A stretch of 64,000 nucleotides of DNA from Telmatactis stephensoni (Eukaryota; Cnidaria; Anthozoa; Actiniaria; Isophelliidae), in assembly GCA_029948255.1 (NCBI GenBank), contig JALIZF010001524.1, positions 65,001-129,000 on the forward strand, given 5' to 3'. How positions within the stretch are numbered: position 1 is the first letter of the stretch; each line of letters begins with the position of its first letter. The notes under the pieces are model-generated. The model saw only the letters and a list, made by a program, of their open reading frames with translations. It was not told the DNA's origin and ran no database searches. Shown one piece after another: positions 34,344 to 46,152 of this stretch. Both the position numbers and the translations under genes were made by a program.

Positions 34344-34413
34344 TACTACCCAGGAGTCGAACCCACAACCATTGGAACTCGAGCCAGCAACAAACCGCTT
34401 GAGCTAATGAGCA
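34344..34413 (-). other. tRNA-like sequence, probably a SINE head
   Basis: On the minus strand TAGCTCAAGCGG resembles a pol III A box. GGTTCGACTCC is a near-perfect B box, about 35 bases downstream. The acceptor and T stems do not pair well, so this is not a functional tRNA. A T-rich stretch follows on the minus strand, which could be a terminator or part of a SINE body. Confidence 0.55.
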
Positions 34414-34473
34414 ATTCACTGTTTTCAAGGTGATATTTTTTATATATATTGCTAATATACATTTGTAACCCCC

Positions 34474-36112
34474 TTGAATCTGTTAAATATGTACAAACTA
34501 GACGCACACGTGCGTTCACTCGTGCCCTGGGAGCGGTGCCCTAGGAGAGGCTTCAATGACCGGCCCTGTTCGCACTCTTCCCCGAGCCGTTTCATGCATT
34601 CTTCACTTAACCGTAACATAATAAAGACCTTTTTTGACCTTTTTAAAGAATATCTGATTAGTCAATTTGTCTGTTTGTCCTTCTATTATCATACATGGGT
34701 ATGCTATCTCCAACATGCAAAAATATTTCAGTTTATTCAAGTTTTTATTTCACTATATATCTCAATTGTTTGCTGTAAAGACTTCTACAACGGCGTTTTT
34801 GACACAATAACAAATCGTGTATTTTTTCGTTCATGTTTCGGATGTTTTAAGACTTACGTGACCAACAAGGTCAATTGAACCTAGCCGTTCCATGCCAATG
34901 GTCTGATCTTAAAATTCAGTACAAAAACCTCTCAAGGTCTCTTGAATGCTTGAATGAGGAATATAATTGACTTGCTTCTATGTATGTTCGTTTAGCAATA
35001 TGTAGGATGCATGAGAAATTCGTAGGTAGATTTCCAGCTCATAGGAAATAGTCTTTATCGCGAGGGCATTGTTCCAAGTACTCCATTTAGAGTTCGATAT
35101 CTGGTCAAAGTATTGGAGATGAAGCTCAAAATAACAGCCCATTCTGAAGCTCTTATAAGTATATAGGTATATCTCGAGTTAAAAGCTCCAAATTACATTG
35201 TTCTACTGTAGGAAAAGCCTGTCTCTGAAAGCTATTTTCTTTGTAGTCGGCCATCTTGCATTCCTAAAGTTCCTGGCTTGCGTTCGCTCAAAGGTGATGA
35301 ATGAAGGGCATTGTTTTTACGTTCTTAACCAATCAGAAGTAGCTGAGGACGAACATAGAAAAAAAAAAAAAAAAAAAAAACATTTGCAGTTTATAACTCG
35401 TTCCCGGCCTAAAGGCCTGGGCACGAGTAATTATGAAAGAAGTTTCTCTATGAACCAAATATCGCTATGAATAAAATAAATTACTTCATAAAAGTACTCA
35501 TGATAGCCACCAAACTTAAACTTAATACGCTTTTTTGTTGCCGTTTCGGCCAGCGGGGCCGTAGCGGTTCGGCACGGCCAATTTCGTACTCAAATATGAT
35601 TTCGTTCGCTTTTTATTTCAACATTTACTCTCGTGCTGATAGAGTACAAACACTAAATGCTTGGATGGCTCTTGGACTGGCGACGATTTTTGATATTGGA
35701 CTTGCGACGATGTTTGTTGTTTGAAGACAGCGACTACAAATGGTCCTGATTGTTTTCACATCCGAGAATCGAACAGCTCAACTTGGAGATGTGACGAATT
35801 CCAAGCTGCAGAGAGAGCTGAGAGTAGTTCAGTACAAAATATGATAAGGAATAAGAAATTATCTATTCAGATTTATAGGCATTTTTGCCTATCTTCGCGG
35901 AGTGTAGACCCGTGTACATGTAGACCACGAGGTATAATGTCGAGGGTCGACATGTTAAATTGGCTTGTATTACCGAGCAGTTTTTTACCGAGCTTAGATC
36001 GTGTGCCTAAAAATTGTTGCTTTGTACACAAATCTAAAACAGTTACATTATGTTCAAAGCTTCTCGAGGCTGCTACACCAGGCTCGTATTAAACTTGGTA
36101 TATTTTCGTCTT
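34474..36112. other. Non-coding interval
   Basis: Open frames of up to 134 codons occur but have no recognisable protein composition. A 22-bp poly-A run lies at 35359-35380, followed by a palindrome around GGCCTAAAGGCC near 35407-35418. I see no gene. Confidence 0.4.
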
Positions 36113-36310
36113 GACTGATCCTGGGTTTTTACGGAAATTTTGATTCCTGAGCTCATATTTTTAGAAATTTTTGATCCCTGATCCTTGGTGCAAAAAAACT
36201 GAGCTGATCCCTGATCCTGATCCAATGTCCCTGATCCTTGATCCCACCCATTTGATCCCTGAGCCTTAGCCTCTGATCCCTGATCCTGGCCATAATTTGG
36301 AGCTTGATCC
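36113..36310 (+). repeat. Degenerate (TGATCCCTGATCC)n tandem repeat
   Basis: Units built on TGATCC(C/T)TGA recur about 15 times with interruptions. They give an Ile-Arg-Asp-Gln-rich frame on the minus strand that is a repeat artefact. Confidence 0.8.
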
Positions 36311-36426
36311 CATATATCATGTTATGAGCCTGCAATATTATTATATTATAACAGAAGTCATCACCGTATCCTATTATCGGGAATAGGCCGGAAGTTAAGT
36401 TTCACAGACCGGAAGTTTACAGGAAA

Positions 36427-36450
36427 GTGAGTGAGTGAGTGAGTGAGTGA
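36427..36450 (+). repeat. (GTGA)n microsatellite
   Basis: Six tandem GTGA units. Confidence 0.95.
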
Positions 36451-36653
36451 CACAATAGTTTACTACTTTATGTATGCAACATTCTAGTTAGACAATAGAT
36501 AGATTGAATAGTGCCATTTCATGTTGGCATACACGAAGTACTTAGCTGACTTATTTGCATATTCGACCCCTCATAATAACTCGTGGATTTACAATCCACG
36601 AGTTAAAAATATAAAAATTGCGATAATTCTACTAATACTTTATGTACTAGGAT

Positions 36654-38061
36654 AGCATGTATACAATTTGTCTGTGCATGTCTGTGTTTTGGGCTTGAAA
36701 TTCATTTGCATATCGAATGCAAGAAATTTTATGTCGACACGAAATATTTGGCTGGCTATCTCTCTTCAAAATTATGTTTAAGTACCGAAATACTAAGACA
36801 ACTAAAACATGACCAGTCTACCTACCGCTAGCGCGCTGTGGATAATTATCCAAACTGAAGGCAGTCCAGATGGGAAAATATCGTGCATCAAAGTCAGTAG
36901 AAAGTTGTGAGAAGGACCAGAACTCCGCACTTTCGAGTAATATTGTGGGCGCTAAATTTATATGTAAGGTACGTTAAGCAGTGGAAGCCATTAACAACAA
37001 GTTACTGTGTAGATTAGACCCGATAAGGGTATTTTAGACTCCATCGATTGTTTAATAATTAGCCATGTTTACTTGAATGTCGTACTTTTTCGCTCAAAAT
37101 TCTTGAAATTCACTTTCAAAATTTGACATCTTAGACTGCAACCCCCAACAAATTTATTTAGTAATTCACTTTTTCCACGTTTCTTTCTTGCAAAACTGAG
37201 CTTTTTTAGTCCAAACTCGTGGTCCCTACATGTGATCTAAAGCATTTTTGTGAACGTGTTTCCAAGCACGTTGTTTGCATGCAAATTTCAGCGATGAATT
37301 TTTTGCTCTTTTATAAAATATAAAACGCTGCTTCATATGGCACAAACTGTATGCCTCACCATGTATAAAAATAGGGCATTAACTTCTAGATAAATGTTGC
37401 AGATTATAAAATATAGGCTATACCGAAATATGTCAATTTTAACAAGGCTTGAACCCGACTGTAAACATTGCTTGAAATCACATGGAGGGACCAGGTGTTT
37501 CCACCAAGAAAGCTCTGTTTTACAAGAACGAAGCATGGAAAAAGAGTATTATTAAATAATTTTGCTGGGGGGCGCTGTCAAAGATGTAAAATTTTCAGAA
37601 TGAATTGCAAGAATTTTGCGCGAAAAAGTACGAGATTCCAGTAAACATGGCTAATTATTCAACAATCAATGAAGTCCAGAGTACTCTTATTGGATCCAAT
37701 TCACACAGTACCACATTGGTAATGACATCCATTACTAAATTTACCTTATACATGAATTCAACGCCAGCATTATAACTCGAAAGTGCGGAGTTCTGGTCCT
37801 TCCCACAACTTTCTACTGTCTTTGACGCACGATATTTTCCCATCTGGAGTGCCTTTGATCTGGATAATTATCCACAGCGCACTAGCGGTAGGTAGACTGG
37901 TCATGTTTTAGTTGTCTCAGTATTTCAGGAGTTTAACATAATTTTGAAGAACGAGATAGCCAGCCAAATATTCTGTGTCAACATAAAATTTCTTGCATTC
38001 GATATGCAAATGAATTTCAAGCCCAAAACACAGACATGCGCAGACAAATTGTATACATGCT
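36654..38061. mobile_element. 1.4-kb foldback/MULE-like element with 9-bp target duplication
   Basis: The termini AGCATGTATACAATTTGTCTG and its complement open arms of about 500 bp (36654 to about 37150, and about 37562 to 38061) that match with scattered differences. TACTAGGAT occurs directly outside on both sides (36645-36653 and 38062-38070). Long inverted repeats with nine-base duplications are the hallmark of Mutator-like elements. The loop of about 400 bp carries no transposase, so this copy is non-autonomous. Confidence 0.9.
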
Positions 38062-38146
38062 TACTAGGATACATTTTGGAACCCAAGTGACTATTAGGCT
38101 ACTTAACATTTTGTGATTCAAACAATTGATATTTGGTGGTCACGTG

Positions 38147-38520
38147 ACCAACAAGACTTCAAAACGGAAATTTTAAAATGGGGTTGATTTATTGCTTTAT
38201 TTTTAGATCTTTTTGGGTCTTAATATGTTAAGAATATATAGTCAAACAAGGTCTGGCCTAGAATGGATGACTTCACTGAAACAGTTAGGAGAAAAAAAAG
38301 CAAATTTGTGAATTCGTGGCTTGGTCACATGACCCTTTTAGGCCAATATGTCCTCAATGATGGCCAACCATTATAGGCCAGGTTTTTAAGACCTTTACAA
38401 AAGCAATCTAATAACATGTATTGCACCAATCTGACCGGTGACTGTATCAACCCCATTTTACCTTAAAATTTCGAGATTTTCTAAACTACATATCTGGTCA
38501 TGTGACCCACGGTATGCCCT
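38147..38520. repeat. Inverted repeat, MITE-like
   Basis: TGGTCACGTGACC..AATTTTAAAATGGGGTTGAT near 38147-38210 is mirrored by ATCAACCCCATTTTACCTTA..GGTCATGTGACC near 38447-38510. Non-coding between. Confidence 0.65.
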
Positions 38521-39038
38521 TCTGGCACCGAAATTGTTTTACAACTTTATTGAAAACTGACTCTTAAAACATGCCAAGAAATTTGAAAAACAAGCACTTT
38601 ATAAAAAAATGGAGGTCTCACACAGACCTTAACTCACTTGAGGTGTTTAGAGATTGGGGGCAACAAAGCCATTCTGTACTGCCTGGCTTTCATCTTCAAA
38701 ATAAATTTTGATAAACTGTCTGTTGACCTCAGCTATTTGTATTATATTTGATCTAGTGTGCATGAATTTAATTAATATAATATTAAATAATTAAATTAAT
38801 TTTCATGTTAGACATTTGTTTAGTGTGCTGATTAAGAACATCAAATTTGCTGACCATGATGCTGCAACAAACTAATGTTTCATCTTAGGTTGTCTGCTTG
38901 CAAACCAAAATTCAAAATTTGTCATCAATATTTTTAGCATTATTACTAGTATTATTTTTTTTAATATTTTTATTTCATTTCTGGCTTTGTAAGAGCATGG
39001 AGACCTTGCATGTATACATGCTCCAAATACTTATTATT

Positions 39039-39073
<35 letters not shown>

Positions 39074-39602
39074 TATAATGATTATTATTATCAATCTTAT
39101 GAATTATTGCAAACCAAAATTCAAAAATTATTCTTAGCATTAAATCCTATAAATTATTATTATTCATGATATTATGATTATTAGCTCAATTACTGGAATC
39201 CAATCTCTTGCATCATTCTGACTCCCTCCCAAAAGATAAAAAATAAGTCACTACCAGAACAGCCCCCAGATGGAAATTGACCTATTGGAAATCTGAAACC
39301 ATTATCTCCCAAAAAAATGAATTGGAGAACATGTGAAGCCAGTTGAGGCTGTGCAGCTCTTCCTGGATATATTATATCAAGTATCAATCAAAATTCAGAC
39401 TATAATATTTTCACTGCAAAAAGGCATGCCAGTATTACCCTTAGTTAAAAGCAAGCAAGCATCTTTAAAGCATTCGTGTGTCATTACCTCTCAGTTTTGT
39501 TCAGGTAGGGGTGAAATGCCTTTAAGTGTGAGAGGGGGTTGGAGATGCACACCACAAGAATAATGTTTGCAATATAGGGGTACAATAAGGATACATAGGC
39601 AG
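38521..39602. other. Non-coding interval with an (ATC)n microsatellite
   Basis: A CAT/ATC trinucleotide run lies at 39041-39073. No credible frame is visible. Confidence 0.45.
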
Positions 39603-39664
39603 TTGGGGGTTGGGGGTTGGGGGTGGGGGGTGGTGGGGGGTTAGTGGGGGAGGGGGTGTTGAGG
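39603..39664 (+). repeat. G-rich tract with quadruplex potential
   Basis: The tract has at least eight runs of four to six guanines separated by one to three bases (TTGGGGGTTGGGGGTTGGGG and onward). This is a strong candidate for G-quadruplex folding on the plus strand. No adjacent gene is identified. Confidence 0.85.
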
Positions 39665-39805
39665 GTCCATATTTTTTACTAGATAGTGTTTCCATGTCAT
39701 CATGGATTTTTCCCAAATTGACAAACCCAACAAGTCGATGTTTGCCATTTTTTACAAATTTTCCTATATGTAAAAACACAGTATATGATGTTTTTTTTCT
39801 CTATA

Positions 39806-41457
39806 GGCCTCACGCACGATATTGGTGCACAGGTTTTCGTGATTTTTGTTTGAACGCTACCTTTCGCTTCCAAACTTTACAAATAAATGATTAAATTCCT
39901 CGTTTTTTCTCCAGGATGCAGATAATTTAACGTGCACTGGAGAAATGGTTTCAAATTGGTGAATATAATTTCAAAGAAAGTAATATAAGACAAAATTTTA
40001 TAACAGATCTCGTTAATTTTGACCAGTTTTGTGGCCTACTATAACTAAAACTAAATTTTCAAAAGTTCCATTTTCACGCCGAATACGTTATTTTTTCTAA
40101 AACAATTAAGTGATTGCAGAGGCAAATTAGCTATAGTTAAACTATACCTTCTCCATTTACTGTTCATCTTTGTCATTTATGAGTAGTGGAATCATTTCTA
40201 GCGTTGTAACGTGAAAAAATGACTAAAATGTTTGCTTTTTTTAGCGAGCATCAAGCATTGACTATTGTGTATCGAGCACAGTGTATCGTGCATCGTGCCT
40301 TGGCGTAAAGGCTCGATGAAAGCTCGATCTATAAAGGCTCAATGATAATATAGAAGAATCATGAAAGTTTAAAGTGAGAACGGTGAAAAGAAAACGTAGA
40401 GGAAAAGCACGCGGAGTTGTTTATGATGACCGTGAAAGGTAAGGAGGACGATTGCATAATGTGTGCTTCATACACAGTTCTGATTACTATAAGCTATCGC
40501 AGTCGATATTCACCATCTAATACTGGATCCGTGATGACTGGGTTTCGTAAGTTCCTTTTTTGTCTTTTTCTTTCTTTTTTCTGCGCTTTTTCAAAACATA
40601 TGATTTTTTTCAACCTTGAATTGCCATTATTTTAATTTTTCCTACAAACTTGAACAATTTCTTCTTCAAAAAAAGGAAAAAGAAATTATCGAAAAAAATA
40701 TTGTTTTACGGCTGCCATCTTGAATTTAGTTGAGCGCAGGCTAGCCTCCTCAGTAAAAGTGCGTGCGAACAATGCCCGCGAACGTCCTTAATGACAAATA
40801 AACTCCAAAAACAAGTAGGGAAGTGTAGTGCTATGTGTTGGCCAGGATATAGGAGAGCTGGCCGGTTCTAGTCCAATATCTTACCTACATATCGTCTTTT
40901 ATTGTTCCGATTCTCCATGGCAGTTGATGAAATGCAAGGAGAATGGCTCGCAGAGCAATAATATCCTTGTCTTTTTCTGGAACCACATTGGCGATTATTT
41001 AATTATCTGTAATATTTTATTTCATTTATTCGTTGGAACAATATTTTCTCAACAACATTGGATTCTGCCGACCCTACCTATGCATTTTATGCATGAAACG
41101 ATCGACTCACAACTGGTAGGACAATTGTAGGACGATAGTTCCATGTCGGAGTTCAATATTCTTCATCTACGCTCAATGAAGGCTCGATCTATGCTCGATG
41201 AAGGCTCTATCTATGCTCGATGAAGGCTCCATCTATGCTCGATAAAGGCTCGATCTATGCTCGATGAAGGCTCGATCTATGCCCGATGAGGGCTCGATCT
41301 ATGCTCGATAAAAGCTCGATGAAGGCTCAATGATAATATCGAGCATCAGTGATCGTGCATCGTGCATTAATGCCCGATTATCGTGCGTGCCTTGGGCACG
41401 ATCCTTTTTTGTCGTAATTTTGTTATGCTGCTGTGCACCAACATCGTGCGCGAGGCC
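39806..41457. mobile_element. 1.65-kb non-autonomous element with about 28-bp inverted repeats
   Basis: The ends GGCCTCACGCACGATATTGG and the complement of GGCCTCGCGCACGATGTTGG are flanked by TATA on both sides (39802-39805 and 41458-41461). The interior is non-coding and includes a 22-bp minisatellite plus two related blocks (near 40230-40345 and 41322-41410) with CATCGTGC and CTCAATGATAATAT. The GGCCT ends recall the Harbinger-type MITE at 825-955, but the duplication TATA/TA leaves the superfamily open. Confidence 0.7.
41168..41340 (+). repeat. 22-bp minisatellite GGCTCGATCTATGCTCGATGAA
   Basis: About seven copies of a 22-bp unit built on GGCTCGATCTATG and CTCGATGAA, with single substitutions. 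Each unit contains the palindromic TCGA twice. A short related block is at about 40308-40345. Confidence 0.85.
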
Positions 41458-41589
41458 TATAACATATATTAGGCCACTATACTATCTAGGGAAGGTTGCT
41501 AATAAGACTCAGTAGGTTTTCGTGATAGCTTGAAACAACAAAACAAAACAAAAATAATTTAAATGAACCTAATAATATTAAATAACATT

Positions 41590-42990
41590 AAAAATACCTG
41601 AATTTTCATTTCATCCAACACAAATCCACCCCAGAAGTCATTCTTTTAAGGTAGTGTGAATTTGCTTCTTTCAAGTACCAGAGTAGCATGTCTTTATGCC
41701 ATCCAGGTCTTTGATCAGTTTTGTTCTTGTGATAGCTGAATAAAATTTCAAGATTTAAGTAATAAATTATCAACTTTTATGTTTCATTTATTTTTATATT
41801 TCAATATTTTTAAATTATTAAATATTTTAATAACTAGGAAATTACTATATTTATTATTCATGATACCATACTTAAACTGCAGGATATATTAACTAATTAT
41901 GCTTACCGCATAGTTCGATTGCTAGGAAGGTACAATATCTTTCTGAGAGGGTCCAAAACATGGGGATTCTAACTGTACAACTCTATGCAGAGCTTGATAA
42001 TCCTGTAAAAATAGAAAATCATATGAATATATAGATATATATCTTTTCAAGTGATAACTATGTAGAGAAAACAAAGAATTTTAGATAATTGTACAATTTA
42101 CTGTTTGCATTCTATTTTGCTTCATTTTCATTTTTTTGTTAAGTTTTTCATATTTTAATACTGTTTGCATTCTATTTTCATTTTTTGTTTAGTTTTTCAT
42201 ATTTACTGTTTGCACTCTATTTTGCTTCATTATCATTTTCTTTTTGTCTGATTACCTTGGATGCCATCGATAAGCATTAGATTTTTCTGTTTTTGCAATA
42301 TCCACCTGCTGTTGCCACAGTATGGCCATGTCTTCTGGGACATCTTTTTGGTCGACTTTCTTGAAGATACTGTCAATGTTGTTATGATCGTTTTGATCAA
42401 ACAACAACAGCTCTTGCTCCATTTTAGATTGTAAACGTTTTTCTTTCAGACGAGCTTTTCTTTCTTGAATTATTCTTGAAACGAGATATTGTCTCGTCAT
42501 GTACCAATGGTTACAATGCGGTTTGGGTACATTTCCACTTTCTTCTCTTCTTTTAATCTTCTTTTGTAAGTTAGATTTCAGTCTGTTACAACTTTCACAG
42601 GAATTACCCCTGGTGTTCGTGAAAGTTTCACAATCATTGGAAAATACTCTATCTTCTTCATTGGAGTCATGTCCTGTTAAACCTTTATGCACTTTGCGTT
42701 TGTAATGAGTTCTTTGTCAACCGTGGTGTCTAAAATCCCAGTGCACACAGCTGTTTTTTGCAAGAATTGTGGCAAAAAAATTGCCTTTTCAATTAAAGTC
42801 ATTGACTTCAAATTTTCCTCAATCCAGTTAGTCCTTACAGTTTTCTCGTTATGCTTTATGTCGACCTCAATCTTGTTGTCTTCTAAACTACCACAGCTCT
42901 TTGTCCGTTATACGAGAAATCGGTCAGTTGGACGAGACTTAGGCAACATGTTGTTCTTTTTTATGTGCCAATCTTTAATTTCTCTCTCGG
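41590..42990 (-). pseudogene. P-element/THAP-type transposase relic, minus strand
   Basis: On the minus strand 42692-42258 reads CESCNRLKSNLQKKIKRREE and ends KSNAYRWHPR before a GTAATC donor. The next block (about 42005-41916) reads IIKLCIELYS, a stop, then LPSNRTMR. The third (about 41735-41600) has RPGWHKDMLLW and NDFWGGFVLDEMKIQ. The order LPSxRT(L/M)R then FDEMKI-like is that of P-element-type transposases seen in corals and THAP9. Shifts near 42690 and in the third block plus the in-frame TAG make it a pseudogene. Confidence 0.6.
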
Positions 42991-43040
42991 AGAAATTGTT
43001 CTCAAAGGAGCTCCATTGGTCCTCGACAGATTGCACCCCA

Positions 43041-44979
43041 GAATCATTGTTAATACATTATTATGAAACTATAATCTGTCCAGTGTATGGATATCTACAT
43101 CCCAATGCCACTCCCATCCGGCCAAATTCAAGGTTTGGAAGGCAAGCATACTATCTCACACTTTTAAGGGAAGGCTGGGTCATGACAAGAAGGGAAGTCC
43201 TCCAGTCTGTAATGCAAAAAAAAAGTAGGTGAGAAATTTTTCCATATTAAACAAATATTTAATTGTGACTACAGTGAATGTTAATTAAAGAAGCCAGTCT
43301 TACAGGGATAGGAAACAAAAAAAAGCTTAGTGATATACTCAGTCAGTGTAATAAAAAACTAAAAAAAAAATGTAAATGTAGATCAACACCCTAGGAAAAA
43401 GCCACACATTCTTTTTCATTACAATAATTATATATTTTGTAATTTGTGATGTTTTAGATGGAAGCCAGATATAGTTTTACTCTTGACATTCTTTGAAGAA
43501 TATCTTGGTCTGTCTCTTGATATTATCAGTGCTTTTGCAGCCAATGATAAAGATGCTTGGGTAGAGGTAATGGAAGCAATACCTTTAATGCTGTTTTTAT
43601 TCAGATATACATGTACATGGAAAAGGAGCATCCTGCAATCACAAACTTGATAATTTTGTACTTTATAGATTTTGGAGAGAGTTTTTTCATGATGGCCAGC
43701 CTTGGAAAACATCACTACCGTGATGCCATATTAATCACACTATCACGTTTGAACTACTGGCAGCAGAATGATCATCCTATGGCCACTGAAATGATTAAAT
43801 TTCTGCCTCACTTCAGTGAAGTCCTAGTTGAAATATTTTTGTCTGGTATGTTTGGATTTTATTAACACACTGCCATATATCAAAAACTAGTAAGAATCTA
43901 AAGATGTTTGGTTGAAGAATCACATTTATTATTTGTGAAATTGTCAATTATTATTTTGTTGTTGATGCTGTCTATTACATGCACATGTATGGTTAAGGAA
44001 CAAATTTATTCTTTTTTCCTTTTAAGTATTATCATTCCACACTGACCCTGCCTACACTGCAGAACAAATCAGAGATGCTGCCATATGGATAGATGAAATA
44101 TAGATGGATAATGATGAGATTAACAAAACATACCTGGTTTGAAGCCTTGACTGCTACTCCAAGAACATCACTCCTTCATCATCCACAAAGCACTTTGCTA
44201 TCATTTTAAAAGCCAGTCAGTTCATAAAGATCCTATTCAATAAAGCCATTGAAGCAGCCCCAGTTACAATAGAAGAGAGTGTGACATATGACAGTGCTGG
44301 ACTAATCTCCTTTAAGACAACATTTTTTGGTCAAGTTCCAGCTCACCTTTTCCCACTTCCATGTGCAAGACCTTCACGTGAAGTTGTGTGCTCTGCTTGT
44401 CAATTGCAAATTACCAAAACCAATGGAAATTGCCAAGTATCCTACCTTAGACTGAAATGTGGGCACGTTTTTCATCAGATGTGTTTTCTACCAGACCTTA
44501 ACAAGATACGTCCAAAACTCGTGTACAAGATTGAGCTCAATTCCCTATGTATAATATACAAAATCAGTACTGAAGGCCTCAAAAAGGCTCTGATAACAAG
44601 AATTCAAGAGTATGTCAGAACCCATCCAACTCCTTCTCTGCCATGCCAAGGCTGTGAGGAAAAGCAAGCTTCACCATGTGTGAAAAAATATTGTCACATA
44701 TGCCACGAGTTCATTACTCCAAGTTCCACAACAAAAAGGTTGTCCTGTGGATATTTGGTTCATGAATCATGTTGTGATGGTGGACTTCTCAATTGCAAGA
44801 TCTGCACAGATGACAGTGATGAGGATGAAGATGGTGATGACCAAATTTATATTACAGATTCTGAGAAAGAACAGAGGCTTTCTAAGTATTGTGGGGAATT
44901 GGCAGTACAAGCCAAAAAGAACAAAGAACAAAGAGGTTCTTTACCCCACACTCGAATAATTGAAATAAATGACTTGTGA
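43041..44979 (+). pseudogene. Four-exon gene with RING-like zinc motifs, two internal stops
   Basis: Four exons splice in consistent phases: about 43041-43228, 43458-43566, 43605-43845 and 44027-44979. They code for YYETIICPVYGYLHPNATPI, then WKPDIVLLLTFFEEYLGLSL, then IYMYMEKEHPAITNL, then the long last exon. That exon has VTYDSAGLISFKTTFFGQVP, the RING-like segment CSACQLQI..LKCGHVFHQMC, and a second C..C..CGYLVHESCC..C..C cluster near the acidic C-terminus. Stops at 44101-44103 (TAG) and 44141-44143 (TGA) interrupt the last exon. I recognise the style from repeated cnidarian proteins but know no function. The gene lies head to head with the transposase relic at 41590-42990. Confidence 0.55.
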
Positions 44980-45369
44980 AGTTAAGTGATATAATTGGTA
45001 TTTTATGATCCTCAATATTACAAATTTATATTTTCTTTTGTTTCTGTGTATCACAACTTTTGATAATGAACTTGTATTATAGATTGGTATACACATTAAG
45101 GATACACATGATATTGGACATATTGTAAATATACAAATGACTTGTAAAATTATCCAGTAGAATGCATTAGCATGCATATACGTTTAGGGATATACAAGCT
45201 TGCCCTTTATGATTCATCTGATTATTTATTGTTGTAAATATGTAAATATGTAGATAGATCGATCTATAAAATGTATGAATATTTCTATTAAAATTTTATA
45301 TCAGTATTAAAAGTATATATTTTTGTTATGATGTTGATGAAATTATTGATACACTGAGATTCTTATATC
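44980..45369. other. AT-rich non-coding interval
   Basis: Nothing recognisable; TATATA/ATGTAAATA runs only. Confidence 0.5.
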
Positions 45370-45660
45370 TCAGGTAGTCTGTAAAATAATGTGTCCATTT
45401 TTGACAAGCTTATTAGCTTCTTTATTCAATTCTGATAATTGCGATAAAAAACTGTCCATTACAACATTCAAAATAAATTGTATAACTTTTCCATTGTCTA
45501 CTAACCTGAATTTTTTTGTCATCATCTTCAGCATACAGTTCGCATGACACACCATGTGGAGATCGAGTACACAATGCGCCTGTTTGTGTTGAAGTGTTTG
45601 GCTTGCAGGCTCATTCCACAACTTCTTTATCTATGCAATATCCTTTTCCTTGCTATTCTT
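45370..45660 (-). pseudogene. Unassigned protein-like fragment
   Basis: The minus frame reads LWNEPASQTLQHKQAHCVLD, then MTKKFRLVDNGKVIQFILNV and FLSQLSELNKEANKLV. Composition and conserved-looking phrasing suggest real coding ancestry, probably from a mobile element. I cannot name the family. Confidence 0.35.
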
Positions 45661-45849
45661 TATTGCATAGGCATAGTTTTTAATTAATTTTTGGATACAA
45701 ACAAAAGTTTTGTCGCTATTTCCTCAAATGGATTACTGCATAAGACCTGAAAATCTGAATTTTCAGGGGGCCCATCAAGTGACATTAGTCTCGACTAATG
45801 ATAAGTTTCGTTAGTTTGATTGTCAAAATCTTTTCACCATCCAAATATA

Positions 45850-46152
45850 CCATATTTACTCGAATAAGCGCCTCCCCCGCATAAGCGCCCCCTTTGGACA
45901 AAAAAAATTAATAAGCGCCTCCCCCGAATAAGCGCCTCACCTCGTTATAGTATACCAATACCAGTACTGTTGTAGTAGTATATAACATTGATATTATTGA
46001 TATTAAGAGGAAATCATACTTTGACAGTTCTATACGCGTTTCCTCCCGATTAATAAGCCCCTCCCTCGAATAAGCGCCTCCCCCAAATAAGCGCCCCGTT
46101 TTAGACGTGAAAAATTTAATAAGCGCCGAGGCGCTTATTCGAGTAAATATGG
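45850..46152. mobile_element. 303-bp MITE with CCATATTTACTCGAATAAGC ends and TA duplication
   Basis: The perfect terminal inverted repeat CCATATTTACTCGAATAAGC (plus GCC) occurs at both ends, flanked by TA (45848-45849 and 46153-46154). The interior has tandem TAAGCGCCTCCCCC motifs. Elements with this terminus are widespread in invertebrates and fit a Tc1/mariner-type MITE. Confidence 0.9.

Noticed and set aside
34474..34878. 134-codon frame as a gene
   Set aside because: Hydrophobic, Cys/Phe-rich AT-biased translation without recognisable domains, splice context or repeats of the frame elsewhere.
36153..36335. Ile-Arg-Asp-Gln-rich minus-strand frame
   Set aside because: It is a product of the TGATCC tandem repeat.
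42687..43040. 5' part of a plus-strand frame running into the RING-like gene
   Set aside because: This stretch is antisense to the minus-strand transposase relic, so the plus-strand gene probably starts at an exon near 43041.
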